Shown here: one piece after another, positions 25,951 through 34,636 of the stretch
Layout: each line of letters starts with the position of its first letter
Position numbering within the stretch: position 1 is the first letter of the stretch
Assembly: GCF_002742635.1 (NCBI RefSeq)
Contig: NZ_PEGF01000001.1
Coordinates: 1,674,001 to 1,738,000, forward strand
From: Caulobacter sp. X
Lineage (GTDB): Bacteria > Pseudomonadota > Alphaproteobacteria > Caulobacterales > Caulobacteraceae
DNA: 64,000 nucleotides
Direction of reading: 5' to 3'
Notes under the pieces: generated by a model
The model's database searches: none
What the model saw: only the letters and a program-made list of their open reading frames with translations
Told to the model about the DNA's origin: nothing
Program-made: the position numbers and the translations under genes

Positions 25951-25971
25951 ATTGACAGCAATAGTGTCAAT
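25951..25971. promoter_or_regulatory. Operator-like palindrome (site 2) over the promoter of the DsbA-like gene
   Basis: ATTGACA-N7-TGTCAAT; arms extend to nine bases on each side (25949-25973). TTGACA (25952-25957) is spaced 17 bases from TGTCAT (25975-25980), so a bound regulator would cover the -35 element. Confidence 0.6.
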
Positions 25972-26009
25972 AGATGTCATTCAGGCCCGGCTTCTCGGAG
26001 ACCATCCCC

Positions 26010-27317
26010 GTGTCCATGCGCACCCTGATCCTGCGAAGCGCGACCACCCTGCTCACCAGCCCCACGCGCCGCCGCCTGGCCCGCGATGGCGCGGCCCTGG
26101 CCGCCCGCCTGCGCGGCGAACGCCCGACCGTTCGGTACTTTCATCAGGCCGACGACCCCTATTCGCATCTGGCCGCGCAGATGCTGCCGCGCTTGCGGGC
26201 CCGCTACGCGGCGGAGATCGAGGTCTATCTGGCGCCGCCGCCCGAAGACTCGGCCGCGCCCGACCGCGAACGATTGCGAGCCTATGGCGTGCGCGACGCC
26301 GCCCGTTTGGCGCGGGCGTATGGCCTGGAATTCCCCGCCAACGCCGCCCTCCCCGCGCCGGAGACAGTCGGCCGCCTGCAGTCCATCCTGGCGGATGCGC
26401 TGGAAGGCGACCGCTTCGACCTGATTGCCAAGGCGGCGGGGAACGCGCTGTGGTCGGGCGACCCGCGCACGCTGGAGACGATGGCCGCCCCGAACGGCGC
26501 CCCCGGCCTCGCGGACCAGCATCTCGCCGCCGGCGAAGCCAAGCGCCGACGCCTGGGCCACTACCTGGGCGGCATGTTTCACTTCGAGGGCGAATGGTTC
26601 TGGGGCGTGGATCGCCTCGGCCGCCTCGAGCGTCGCCTGGCCGACCGAGGCCTGGACCGTAACGCCGGCGCCCCGCCGCTGGCGCCGGCGCTGGAGCCCA
26701 CCCTAGGTCCGCCGCCGGCCGGGCCGCCGCCGACCATCGAGCTCTGGTTCTCGTTCCGCAGCCCGTATTCCTGGCTCGTCATGCCGCGCATCCGGCGACT
26801 GGCCCGCGCCTATGGCGCAAGGCTCGACCTTCGCCCCATCCTGCCGATGGTCATGCGAGGCCTGGCCGTTCCAAGGATCAAGACCCTCTACATCGCCCTG
26901 GACTGCAAGCGCGAAGCCGAACGCCTCGGCCTGCCGTTCGGCGCGATCGTCGACCCCGTCGGCGCCGGCGCCGAGCGCGCCCTGGCCGTGCTGCATCACG
27001 CCCTGCCGCTGGGCCTGGGCGAAGAGTTCGCCGAACTGGGCCTGAAGGCCGCCTTCGCCGATGGGATCGCCCTGGCCGAGGACAAGGGCCTGTTCGATGT
27101 CGCGCGCCGCGCCGGCCTGACCGACGCCCAGACCGCCGCCGCCCTCGCCGACGACGGCTGGCGAACGCGCGTGGCGACTAATCGCGCCGCGCTGCTCGAC
27201 GCGGGCCTGTGGGGCGCCCCCACCTTTCGCGTCAGCGGCGGGCCCGCGCACTGGGGGCAGGATCGCCTCTGGATGCTGGAGCAGGACATCCGCGCCGCCA
27301 TGACGCCCGCGATCTGA
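26010..27317 (+). CDS. Tandem DsbA-like/2-hydroxychromene-2-carboxylate isomerase-family protein
   Basis: The 435-residue protein contains two thioredoxin-fold domains of the DsbA/kappa-GST type. The first begins TVRYFHQADDPYSHLAAQML, the second IELWFSFRSPYSWLVMPRI, and the second ends with the cis-proline segment APTFRV and WGQDRL. Neither has a CXXC pair, so it is unlikely to be a disulfide oxidase and closer to glutathione-dependent isomerases. GTG 26010 is chosen because GGAG lies nine bases upstream and the predicted promoter lies over the earlier ATG at 25974. Confidence 0.78.
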   Translation: MSMRTLILRSATTLLTSPTRRRLARDGAALAARLRGERPTVRYFHQADDPYSHLAAQMLPRLRARYAAEIEVYLAPPPEDSAAPDRERLRAYGVRDAARLARAYGLEFPANAALPAPETVGRLQSILADALEGDRFDLIAKAAGNALWSGDPRTLETMAAPNGAPGLADQHLAAGEAKRRRLGHYLGGMFHFEGEWFWGVDRLGRLERRLADRGLDRNAGAPPLAPALEPTLGPPPAGPPPTIELWFSFRSPYSWLVMPRIRRLARAYGARLDLRPILPMVMRGLAVPRIKTLYIALDCKREAERLGLPFGAIVDPVGAGAERALAVLHHALPLGLGEEFAELGLKAAFADGIALAEDKGLFDVARRAGLTDAQTAAALADDGWRTRVATNRAALLDAGLWGAPTFRVSGGPAHWGQDRLWMLEQDIRAAMTPAI

Positions 27318-27390
27318 CGCCGAGCCGAAAGCCGGTCGTCGAACGACACGAGCCGACGGCTCGTAAATCACTGAAAGGAAAGGAGGAGAA

Positions 27391-27465
<75 letters not shown>

Positions 27466-27578
27466 GCCGAAGCGATCCGAAGCGTCTTCGTGAAGACGTC
27501 CCGGCCGGGAAGGTGTGGGGGTATAGCGGCGGCTTGGCCGGCGCGCAAGCCGCCCCCAAAACTTTTTCGAGCGGTTTT

Positions 27579-27935
27579 TTAGGCCGCCATCATCTTCTCC
27601 ACCTCGGCGACCAGGTCGCGCAGGTGGACAGGCTTGGACAGGACCTTCGAACCGGCCGGGGCGCGGTCCTGCGCCGACAGGGCCACGGCGGCGAAGCCGG
27701 TGATGAACATGATGCGCAGGCCAGGGTCGCGGGCGGCGGCCTGGCGGGCCACCTCGATGCCGTCCATGCCGGGCATGACGATGTCGGTCAGCAGCAGGTC
27801 CCAGTTGGTGTCGAGGTGCTGGACGGCTTCCTCGCCGTCCGCGCAGGCCGTCACTTCGAACCCGGCGCGTTCCAGGGCGCGGGCCAGGAAGCCGCGGAGG
27901 GAGTCGTCGTCTTCGGCGAGAAGGATGCGGGCCAT
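27579..27935 (-). CDS. cpdR: Single-domain response regulator CpdR
   Basis: The 118-residue protein is a lone receiver domain: MARILLAEDDDSLRGFLARA, phospho-acceptor D51 in LLTDIVMPGMDG, and SKPV. The C-terminal MMAA is the residue pair needed for CpdR's own turnover. In Caulobacter, unphosphorylated CpdR moves to the stalked pole, recruits ClpXP and promotes degradation of PdeA, CtrA and McpA. CckA/ChpT control its phosphorylation. Confidence 0.93.
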   Translation of the reverse strand: MARILLAEDDDSLRGFLARALERAGFEVTACADGEEAVQHLDTNWDLLLTDIVMPGMDGIEVARQAAARDPGLRIMFITGFAAVALSAQDRAPAGSKVLSKPVHLRDLVAEVEKMMAA

Positions 27936-28104
27936 GAGGTCACGTGTCCTGAAGATTAAGAAGTCGTAGCTTTGGGCACCTTAGCAAGTTCAGCGTAAAT
28001 CGGGGATGAACCTAAACGTCGCGGGCTGTGGACGGATCGCGCCCGAGCTTGATCCTCGACAAATCGCCGTTTGACCCGCAGGGCGCGCGCTTCGATGATG
28101 GGCC

Positions 28105-29013
28105 ATGAGCGCTGTCCGGCCGATCCCGTCCGAAACGCTGGAAACCCTTGCCGGACCAGCCTTCGAGGTGCTGCGCGCCGCGCCCGTCGGCGCGCCGCCG
28201 CCGACCGCCCTGGTCTTCGCCTCGCCCCACTCTGGCGAGGTCTATCCGCCGGACATGGTCGAGGCCGCCCGCCTGCCGGTCGAGACCTTGCGCGCTTCCG
28301 AGGACGCTTTCGTCGACCGGATCATCGCCGGCGCCCCCGCCCTGGGCGCGTCGGTGATTCTCGCGCGCCTGGCCCGCGCCTATGTCGACCTGAACCGTGA
28401 GCCGTGGGAGCTTGACCCGTCGATGTTCGACGAGGACCTGCCCGACTACGCCCAAGGTCGCACGGCGCGGGTGGCGGCGGGGCTGGGGGCGATTCCCCGC
28501 GTCGCCGGCGAGGGACGGCCGATCTACGCCCGCAAGCTGACCTTCGCCGAGGCCCGCGACCGCATCGAGCTGGCCCACCGCCCCTATCACGACGCCCTGG
28601 ACCGCCAGCTGGCGGCGGCGCGGGCGGCGCATGGGGCGGCGATCCTGATCGACTGGCACTCGATGCCGGCCGCCGCCGCGCGCGGGATTCGCGGCCGAGG
28701 CGGCGCGTGCGACATCGTGCTGGGCGACCGCTTCGGCGCGGCCTGCTCGCCCAAGCTGACCGCCCTGGTCGAGCGCGAGCTGGAAGGCATGGGCTACCGC
28801 GTCGCCCGCAACGCGCCCTATGCCGGCGGCTACACCACCGAGCACTACGGCCGCCCGGCCAAGCGCACCCACGCCCTGCAGATCGAGATCAACCGCGCGC
28901 TCTATATGGACGAGGACACGCGCGAGCCGACCGAGGGCCTGGCGAAACTGACGGCCGACGCCGAGGCGCTGACGCGCGCGCTGGCGGGGCTCGATGTGGG
29001 TGAGCTGAAGTAG
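28105..29013 (+). CDS. N-formylglutamate amidohydrolase family protein
   Basis: The 302-residue protein belongs to the FGase family, shown by FASPHSGEVYPPDM near residue 40, DLNREPWELD and the IDWHSMP metal-site segment. In full histidine degradation pathways such enzymes release glutamate and formate, but no hut genes lie nearby, so the substrate may be a different N-acyl amino acid. ATG follows a short spacer from the cpdR divergent promoter. Confidence 0.85.
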   Translation: MSAVRPIPSETLETLAGPAFEVLRAAPVGAPPPTALVFASPHSGEVYPPDMVEAARLPVETLRASEDAFVDRIIAGAPALGASVILARLARAYVDLNREPWELDPSMFDEDLPDYAQGRTARVAAGLGAIPRVAGEGRPIYARKLTFAEARDRIELAHRPYHDALDRQLAAARAAHGAAILIDWHSMPAAAARGIRGRGGACDIVLGDRFGAACSPKLTALVERELEGMGYRVARNAPYAGGYTTEHYGRPAKRTHALQIEINRALYMDEDTREPTEGLAKLTADAEALTRALAGLDVGELK

Positions 29014-29021
29014 CGCCAAGA

Positions 29022-29245
29022 CGCCCTCTCCCCTCGGGAGAGGGCGGGGCCCATGCGCAGCATGGGAGGGTGAGGGGCTTCACCGCTGGCGGCCGAACCT
29101 TAAGGCTCTCAAATCGAAACTTTCAGGAAGCAGCGCCGCGTCGCGGATTCGCGGCGGGCCTGGGCGCTTAATACGGGCGGGTCTGTAATCCCTCACCCTC
29201 CCACCGCTTCGCTGCGGGCCCCGCCCTCTCCCATGGGGAGAGGGA
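29022..29245. repeat. REPIN-like element, family B
   Basis: Inverted CCCTCTCCC...GGGAGAGGG hairpins and GGGAGGGTGAGG partners flank an 80-base unrelated centre. The left end begins eight bases after the amidohydrolase stop. Confidence 0.75.
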
Positions 29246-29314
29246 TTCATCCCCAAAACCCCTCCGTCCCCGGCGCGTTGTCGTCGATCAAGGACACGAA
29301 CCGCCGCTCAGGCC

Positions 29315-29342
29315 AAAAAAAAGCCCGGTGAAACCACCGGGC
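29315..29342 (-). terminator. Rho-independent terminator of the predicted small RNA
   Basis: Perfect eight-pair stem GCCCGGTG/CACCGGGC with a GTTT loop and an eight-T tail on the minus strand (29315-29322). Confidence 0.92.
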
Positions 29343-29397
29343 CAGTTCATTAGGGAGGAAACGCCCAGGAAGGGCAGAAGCGGCAGCGCCGCCTCAC
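29315..29397 (-). ncRNA. Predicted trans-acting small RNA with anti-Shine-Dalgarno segments
   Basis: About 83 bases transcribed from a strong promoter (TTGCCC-N17-TATAAA). It folds as stem 1 GAGGCGGC-GCT-GCCGCTTC, stem 2 GCCC-TTCCT-GGGC, a single-stranded linker holding TTTCCTCCCTAA, and terminator CCCGGTG-GTTT-CACCGGG with eight T. UCCU-type loops suit pairing with ribosome binding sites, as in alphaproteobacterial sRNA families of the alpha-r14 kind. No ORF is present. Targets unknown. Confidence 0.75.
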
Positions 29398-29404
29398 GGG
29401 ATTG

Positions 29405-29433
29405 TTTATAGGGTGCGACGCAAAATTGGGCAA
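29405..29433 (-). promoter_or_regulatory. Promoter of the predicted small RNA
   Basis: On the minus strand -35 TTGCCC (29428-29433) and -10 TATAAA (29405-29410) are exactly 17 bases apart. Transcription should start near 29397. Confidence 0.7.
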
Positions 29434-29617
29434 GTGAAAAAATGCGGTTCAATTCCTATTTTTCTAAAGGGGATTGAAGCAACGCCTTATGCGACAAGGG
29501 TTACGTTAGGTCGCCGGAAGATAGTGCATCATTTTTAGTCATGTTGCGCCGCACAATTCGTTGCGACTGAAACCGTCTCTGTCGAGAACATCACCCAAAG
29601 CCAAGCCCGGTAAGGGT

Positions 29618-29647
29618 TTGACGATGACACCGGTTACCCGCGACAAT
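29618..29647 (+). promoter_or_regulatory. Possible typA promoter
   Basis: TTGACG and GACAAT are 18 bases apart and would give a leader of about 100 bases. The rest of 29434-29617 shows no gene on either strand. A sequence one base from a DnaA box (GGTGGATAA) lies at 29665-29673. Confidence 0.35.
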
Positions 29648-29753
29648 GCTTTCCGAGGGGTGGGGGTGGATAAATTGAGCGCAGTCGCGTAAAAGCCGCG
29701 CGCCTGACGCTTGACGCGTCATCCCTATTCCTCCCGAAAGTCCGTCCGTTCCC

Positions 29754-31586
29754 ATGAACATGCGAAATATCGCCATCATCGCGCACGTCGATCATGGCAA
29801 GACCACCCTCGTCGACCAGCTGCTGGCCCAGTCCGGCGTGTTCCGCGCCAACGAAGCCACGACCGAACGGGCGATGGACTCCAACGACCAGGAGCGTGAG
29901 CGCGGCATCACCATCCTGGCCAAGTGCACCAGCGTTCTGTGGAACGGCGAGGCGGGCGAGACCCGCATCAACATCATCGACACCCCCGGCCACGCCGACT
30001 TCGGCGGCGAGGTGGAGCGGATCCTGGGCATGGTGGACGGCTGCGTCCTGCTGGTCGACGCCGAGGAAGGCGTCATGCCGCAGACCAAGTTCGTGCTGAC
30101 CAAGGCGCTGAAGATGGGCCTGCGCCCGATCCTCTGCATCAACAAGGTCGACCGCGCCCACGCCGATCCGGACCGCGTCCACAACGAAGCCTTCGACCTG
30201 TTCGCCGCGATCGGCGCCACGGACGAGCAGCTGGACTTTCCGCACATCTACGCCTCGGGCCGTTCGGGTTGGGCGACGCTGGACCTGAACCAGCCCAGCG
30301 ACAACCTTGCCCCGCTGTTCGACCTGATCGTCCGCCACGTTCCGCCGCCCAAGGTCGCCGAGAACAAGGACAAGCCGTTCCAGATGCTGAACGTGCTGAT
30401 CGAGTCGGATCCGTTCCTGGGCCGCCTGCTGACCGGCCGCATCGCCAGCGGCAAGGCGGTCCCCGGCATGGCCATCCACGCCCTGGACCGTAATGGCGCC
30501 GAGATCGAGCGCGGCCGCATCACCAAGGTGCTGGCCTTCCGCGGCCTGAAGCGCCAGCCGGTCGACGAAGGCGCCGAGGCCGGCGACATTGTCGCCATCG
30601 CCGGCATGAGCAAGGCCACCGTGGCCGACACGCTGTGCGCCATGGAAGTGACCGAGGCGCTCCCCGCGCAACCGATCGACCCGCCGACGATCTCGATGAC
30701 CGTCTCGGTCAACGACTCGCCCCTGGCCGGTCGCGAAGGCGACAAGGTCCAGTCGCGCGTCATCCGCGACCGCCTCTTGAAGGAAGCCGAGTCGAACGTG
30801 GCCATCCGCGTCACCGAGACCTCGGAAAAGGACGCCTATGAAGTCGCCGGCCGCGGCGAACTGCAGCTGGGCGTGCTGATCGAGAACATGCGCCGCGAAG
30901 GCTTCGAAGTGTCGATCAGCCGTCCGCGCGTGGTTTATCAGACCGGCGAGAACGGCGAGCGCCTGGAACCGATGGAAGACGTCGTCATCGACGTCGACGA
31001 CGAATTCACCGGCATCGTCATCGAAAAGCTGTCGGCCCGTAAGGCCGAGCTGAAGGACATGGGCCCGTCGGGCGCGGGCAAGACCCGCATCCAGCTGCTC
31101 TCGCCCTCGCGCTCGCTGATCGGCTACCAGGGCGAGTTCCTGACCGACACCCGCGGTTCGGGCGTGCTGAACCGCGTGTTCAGCCACTACGAGCCGCACA
31201 AGGGCCCGATCGACCAGCAGCGCAAGGGCGTGCTCGTCTCCAACTCGGACGGTGAAACGGCGGCCTACGCCCTGTGGAACCTGGAAGAGCGCGGCGTGAT
31301 GTTCGTCGGCGCCGGCGAGAAGACCTACCAGGGCATGATCATCGGCGAGAACAGCCGCTCGGACGACCTGGACGTCAATCCGATGAAGGCCAAGCAGCTG
31401 ACCAACGTCCGCGCCTCGGGCAAGGACGAGTCGATTCGCCTGACCCCGCCGCGCCGCATGACCCTGGAACAGGCCATCGCCTATATCGAGGACGACGAGC
31501 TGGTCGAGGTCACCCCGAAGAACATCCGCCTGCGCAAGCAGGTCCTGAACCCCTCGTTCCGCAAGAAGCGCACGAAGGAAGACTAG
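29754..31586 (+). CDS. typA: Translational GTPase TypA/BipA
   Basis: The 610-residue protein starts MNMRNIAIIAHVDHGKTTLV (P-loop AHVDHGKT), followed by the RGITI switch I, DTPGHADFGGEV switch II, NKVDR (G4), then EF-G-like domains 2, III and V and the BipA C-terminal domain. It acts on the ribosome in large-subunit assembly and stress or cold adaptation. Upstream is a 350-base leader region without a gene; a strong terminator follows. Confidence 0.96.
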   Translation: MNMRNIAIIAHVDHGKTTLVDQLLAQSGVFRANEATTERAMDSNDQERERGITILAKCTSVLWNGEAGETRINIIDTPGHADFGGEVERILGMVDGCVLLVDAEEGVMPQTKFVLTKALKMGLRPILCINKVDRAHADPDRVHNEAFDLFAAIGATDEQLDFPHIYASGRSGWATLDLNQPSDNLAPLFDLIVRHVPPPKVAENKDKPFQMLNVLIESDPFLGRLLTGRIASGKAVPGMAIHALDRNGAEIERGRITKVLAFRGLKRQPVDEGAEAGDIVAIAGMSKATVADTLCAMEVTEALPAQPIDPPTISMTVSVNDSPLAGREGDKVQSRVIRDRLLKEAESNVAIRVTETSEKDAYEVAGRGELQLGVLIENMRREGFEVSISRPRVVYQTGENGERLEPMEDVVIDVDDEFTGIVIEKLSARKAELKDMGPSGAGKTRIQLLSPSRSLIGYQGEFLTDTRGSGVLNRVFSHYEPHKGPIDQQRKGVLVSNSDGETAAYALWNLEERGVMFVGAGEKTYQGMIIGENSRSDDLDVNPMKAKQLTNVRASGKDESIRLTPPRRMTLEQAIAYIEDDELVEVTPKNIRLRKQVLNPSFRKKRTKED

Positions 31587-31607
31587 TCTTCCAAGGGTCG
31601 TGATTGG

Positions 31608-31638
31608 GGCCGCCGTTCGCAAGGACGGCGGCCTTTTT
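31608..31638 (+). terminator. Terminator after typA
   Basis: GGCCGCCGT and ACGGCGGCC form a perfect stem with an eight-base loop, then TTTTT. Confidence 0.9.
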
Positions 31639-31680
31639 CATGGACAATGTCGTAAGCGACGAACCCAGAGCGGGTATTTA

Positions 31681-31838
31681 AGCGCCCCCTCCGTCACGTC
31701 GCCTATCGGCACCGCGCCACCTCCCCCGTTCGGCTTCGCCGCCCTACGGGTCACGGGTGAGGAGGAAGCTCTCCCCTCCTGCCCCGCTTGCGGGGGAGGT
31801 GCATCGCCGCGGATACGCGGCGAGACGGAGGGCGCGCT
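31681..31838. repeat. REPIN-like element, family A'
   Basis: Begins AGCGCCCCCTCCGTC and ends with a near-perfect complement; inner CCTCCCCC/GGGGGAGG arms as in the copies at 15059 and 57799. It occupies most of the typA to GGDEF-EAL gap (31587-32006); the remaining 170 bases hold the CtrA-like site below and no gene. Confidence 0.8.
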
Positions 31839-31932
31839 TCAGAGCCAACTTTCGCCAGCGACCTACAGCCTGCCCCTTCACCCCGCCAAGACGAAACAGC
31901 TTGCCAGCTTCACCGGATCCGCGCGGTCACAC

Positions 31933-31947
31933 TTAACCGCCAGTTTA
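31933..31947. promoter_or_regulatory. Possible CtrA site upstream of the GGDEF-EAL gene
   Basis: TTAA-CCGCCAG-TTTA matches TTAA-N7-TTAA at seven of eight positions, 60-74 bases before the start codon. Confidence 0.35.
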
Positions 31948-32006
31948 CATAAACGACGGATATCTCTTCGCTTGGGGAGCGGACCGCCCCCGGGGGATCA
32001 GGACAC

Positions 32007-34433
32007 TTGCGTTCCACGATCAGCTTCGTCGGTCGAGAAACGACCGCGCTTTTGTCTCGGATGCTGCCTGCCTTGCCAGAGGCGATGGCCGGCCGCGTCC
32101 GCATGGAGCAGGTGCAGAGCATCCTGCGCATGACGCCCGTCATGATGGGCGCGAACATCATCATCGCCATACTGGTCGCCTTCGCGGGCCAGGGCAGTCC
32201 GCACACGGACACCCTGACGCTCTGGGCCTGCGCGGTGACGGCCTACGCCCTGCTGGGCCTGCGCGGCTGGGTCGCCTCTCAGCGCCGCCGCAGCCCGAAC
32301 AAGGCCGTCTCGGCCCGCGGCGTGCGCCGCATCACCTGGCAGGCGGGCCTGCTGGGCCTGCTGTGGGGCGTCCTGCCGATCCTGACCATGCCGGCCGAAC
32401 AAGGCTTCAAGGGTTCGATGCCGATGCTGGTCGCCTCGGTGATCGCCGGCATGATCGGCTGCGGCGGCTTCGCCCTGCTGACCCTGCCCGCCGCCGCCAT
32501 CGCCTATTCGACGCCCATGGCCCTGGGCGCGCTGTGGGCCCTGTCGACCAGCCACGACCCGATCCTCTACGCCCTGGGCGGCCTCTTGATCTTCTGCCAC
32601 GCCGTGGTCGCGGCCTCGTGCCTGTCGCACGCCCGGATCTTCGTCGACCGCCTGGTCGCCGCCGAGGAACTGGAGACCCAGCGCCAGGTGGTCAGCCTGC
32701 TGCTCAGCGACTTCGAGGAGGGCGCCAGCGACTGGCTGTGGGAAGTCGACGCCCTGGGCCGCCTGACCTACGTCTCGGACCGCATGGTCGCCGCCGCCGG
32801 CGTCGAGCGCGCCAAGCTCTTAGGCCAGCCGATGTCGGACCTATGCGGCGCGGCCGAGGGCCCCGACGGCCCGGTCGCGGCCCTTTCGGCCCTGTTCGTC
32901 GAGCAGAAGACCTTCCGGGACGTCGTCGTCTCGATCGAGGTCGGCGAAGCGACTCACTGGTGGTCGCTGTCGGCCAAGCCCGTCCACGACCTGGACGGCC
33001 ATTTCACCGGCTTCCGCGGCGTGGGCGCCGACATCACCCAGGCCCGCGAGGACCAGGCCCGCATCTCGCGCCTGGCCCATTACGACGTGCTGACCCAGCT
33101 GCCCAACCGCCTGTCGTTCCTGCAGGCCCTGAGCCGCGCCTGGACCGAGCACGGCCGCGCCGACCGCGAGCCGCGCGGCGCCGGCTGCGCGGTGCTGTGC
33201 CTGGACCTCGACCACTTCAAGGGCGTCAACGACAGCCTGGGCCACCCGATCGGCGACGACCTGCTGGTCCAGGCCTCGGCCCGCCTGCGCGACTGCGTCG
33301 GCGACATGGGCCTGGTGGCCCGCCTGGGCGGCGACGAGTTCGCCGTGGTCGTGGCCCCCTCGCCCGGCGCCGAGATCCTGGGCGAGCTGGCCCGGGGCAT
33401 CGTCGACAGCCTCTCGCGTCCCTACGACGTGCGCGGCAACCACGTGCTGATCGGCGCCAGCGTCGGCATCGCCGAGGCCCCGCTGCACGCCGACGATCCG
33501 GACGGCCTGCTGAAGAACGCCGACCTGGCGCTCTACCAGGCCAAGGGCGACGGCCGCGGCGCCTACCGCTTCTTCGAGACCTCGATGGACCTGTGGATCA
33601 AGCAGCGTCGCGAGCTGGAGATGGACCTGCGCGACGCGCTGGACAACGACGAGCTGAAGCTGTTCTTCCAGCCGCTGATCGGCCGCGAGGGCGGCCAGGT
33701 CACCGGCTTCGAGGCGCTGTTGCGCTGGCAGCACCCGCGCCGGGGCCTGGTCGCGCCGGGCGAGTTCATCGAATGCGCCGAGCAATGGGGCCTGATCGGC
33801 AAGATCGGCGAGTGGGTGCTGAACGAGGCCTGCCGCACGGCCGCCAGTTGGCCCTCGCCCCTGACCGTGGCCGTCAACCTGTCGCCCCACCAGTTCGTGT
33901 CCGGCGACCTGGTGACCCACGTCCGCAAGGCCCTGAAGGCCTCGCGCCTGGCCCCGTCGCGCCTGGAGCTCGAGATCACCGAGGGTCTCCTGCTGCAGGA
34001 CAGCGCCAAGATCCTGGAGCAGCTGGCGCAGCTGAAGAAGCTGGGCGTGAAGATCGCCATGGACGACTTCGGCACCGGCTATTCCAGCCTGTCGTATCTG
34101 TGGCGGTTCCCGTTCGACAAGATCAAGATCGACCGCTCGTTCGTGGCCGAGATGCAGGACAACGCGGCCATCGCCGACATCCTGCGCACCATCGCCCTCT
34201 TGGGCCGGACCCTGAACCTCGAGGTCACCGCCGAGGGCGTCGAGACCATCGACCAGGCCAGGCTGCTGGCCGAGATGCGCTGCGACCACTTCCAGGGCTT
34301 CCTGTACGGCCGCCCCATGCCCGTCGGCGACATCCCCAGCTTCCTGATGGCCGCCACGGCGCGCCGGCTGCGCGGCTGGCAGGTGGACGAGGACTGGGAC
34401 GACGACTGGGACGATGAGGCCGCGGCGGGGTGA
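32007..34433 (+). CDS. Membrane PAS-GGDEF-EAL cyclic-di-GMP protein
   Basis: The 808-residue protein has about six to seven N-terminal membrane segments (40-220), a PAS domain (about 235-350), a GGDEF domain with intact RLGGDEFAV (about 441) and an EAL domain with FEALLRW (about 568), MDDFGTGYSS and EGVET. Both active sites look complete, so it could make or degrade c-di-GMP; in many such proteins GGDEF then tunes EAL. TTG at 32007 is the likely start with AGGA upstream; ATG 32061 is an alternative. Confidence 0.88.
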   Translation: MRSTISFVGRETTALLSRMLPALPEAMAGRVRMEQVQSILRMTPVMMGANIIIAILVAFAGQGSPHTDTLTLWACAVTAYALLGLRGWVASQRRRSPNKAVSARGVRRITWQAGLLGLLWGVLPILTMPAEQGFKGSMPMLVASVIAGMIGCGGFALLTLPAAAIAYSTPMALGALWALSTSHDPILYALGGLLIFCHAVVAASCLSHARIFVDRLVAAEELETQRQVVSLLLSDFEEGASDWLWEVDALGRLTYVSDRMVAAAGVERAKLLGQPMSDLCGAAEGPDGPVAALSALFVEQKTFRDVVVSIEVGEATHWWSLSAKPVHDLDGHFTGFRGVGADITQAREDQARISRLAHYDVLTQLPNRLSFLQALSRAWTEHGRADREPRGAGCAVLCLDLDHFKGVNDSLGHPIGDDLLVQASARLRDCVGDMGLVARLGGDEFAVVVAPSPGAEILGELARGIVDSLSRPYDVRGNHVLIGASVGIAEAPLHADDPDGLLKNADLALYQAKGDGRGAYRFFETSMDLWIKQRRELEMDLRDALDNDELKLFFQPLIGREGGQVTGFEALLRWQHPRRGLVAPGEFIECAEQWGLIGKIGEWVLNEACRTAASWPSPLTVAVNLSPHQFVSGDLVTHVRKALKASRLAPSRLELEITEGLLLQDSAKILEQLAQLKKLGVKIAMDDFGTGYSSLSYLWRFPFDKIKIDRSFVAEMQDNAAIADILRTIALLGRTLNLEVTAEGVETIDQARLLAEMRCDHFQGFLYGRPMPVGDIPSFLMAATARRLRGWQVDEDWDDDWDDEAAAG

Positions 34434-34454
34434 TCTCCACCCCTTCATCAACTT

Positions 34455-34587
34455 CCGTCATTCCCGCCCTTGTGGCGGGAACCTCTCTATCCGCCGCAAG
34501 TGAAGGTGGGGCGGACCGCTGGCGGTCCGCTGGCGCGGCGCGTGCGCACTGAACCAGGGGTTCCCGCCACAAGGGCGGGAATGACGG
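34455..34587. repeat. REPIN-like element, family C
   Basis: A perfect 29-bp inverted repeat (34455-34483 and 34559-34587) whose arms are themselves palindromes (TTCCCGCC-N5-GGCGGGAA). The 75-base centre holds a GCGGACCGC-TG-GCGGTCCGC hairpin. Confidence 0.85.
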
Positions 34588-34636
34588 TTGGATTTGGACT
34601 TTTGGTCGAACCGTAATTCGCCCAATAACTCCCCCC

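Noticed and set aside
25974..26009. ATG at 25974 as start of the DsbA-like gene
   Set aside because: It directly abuts the operator and overlaps the likely -10; no Shine-Dalgarno sequence precedes it, while GTG 26010 has one.
32363..34417. A 684-codon frame inside the GGDEF-EAL gene
   Set aside because: Shifted frame of the same gene, almost entirely Arg/Gly/Pro.
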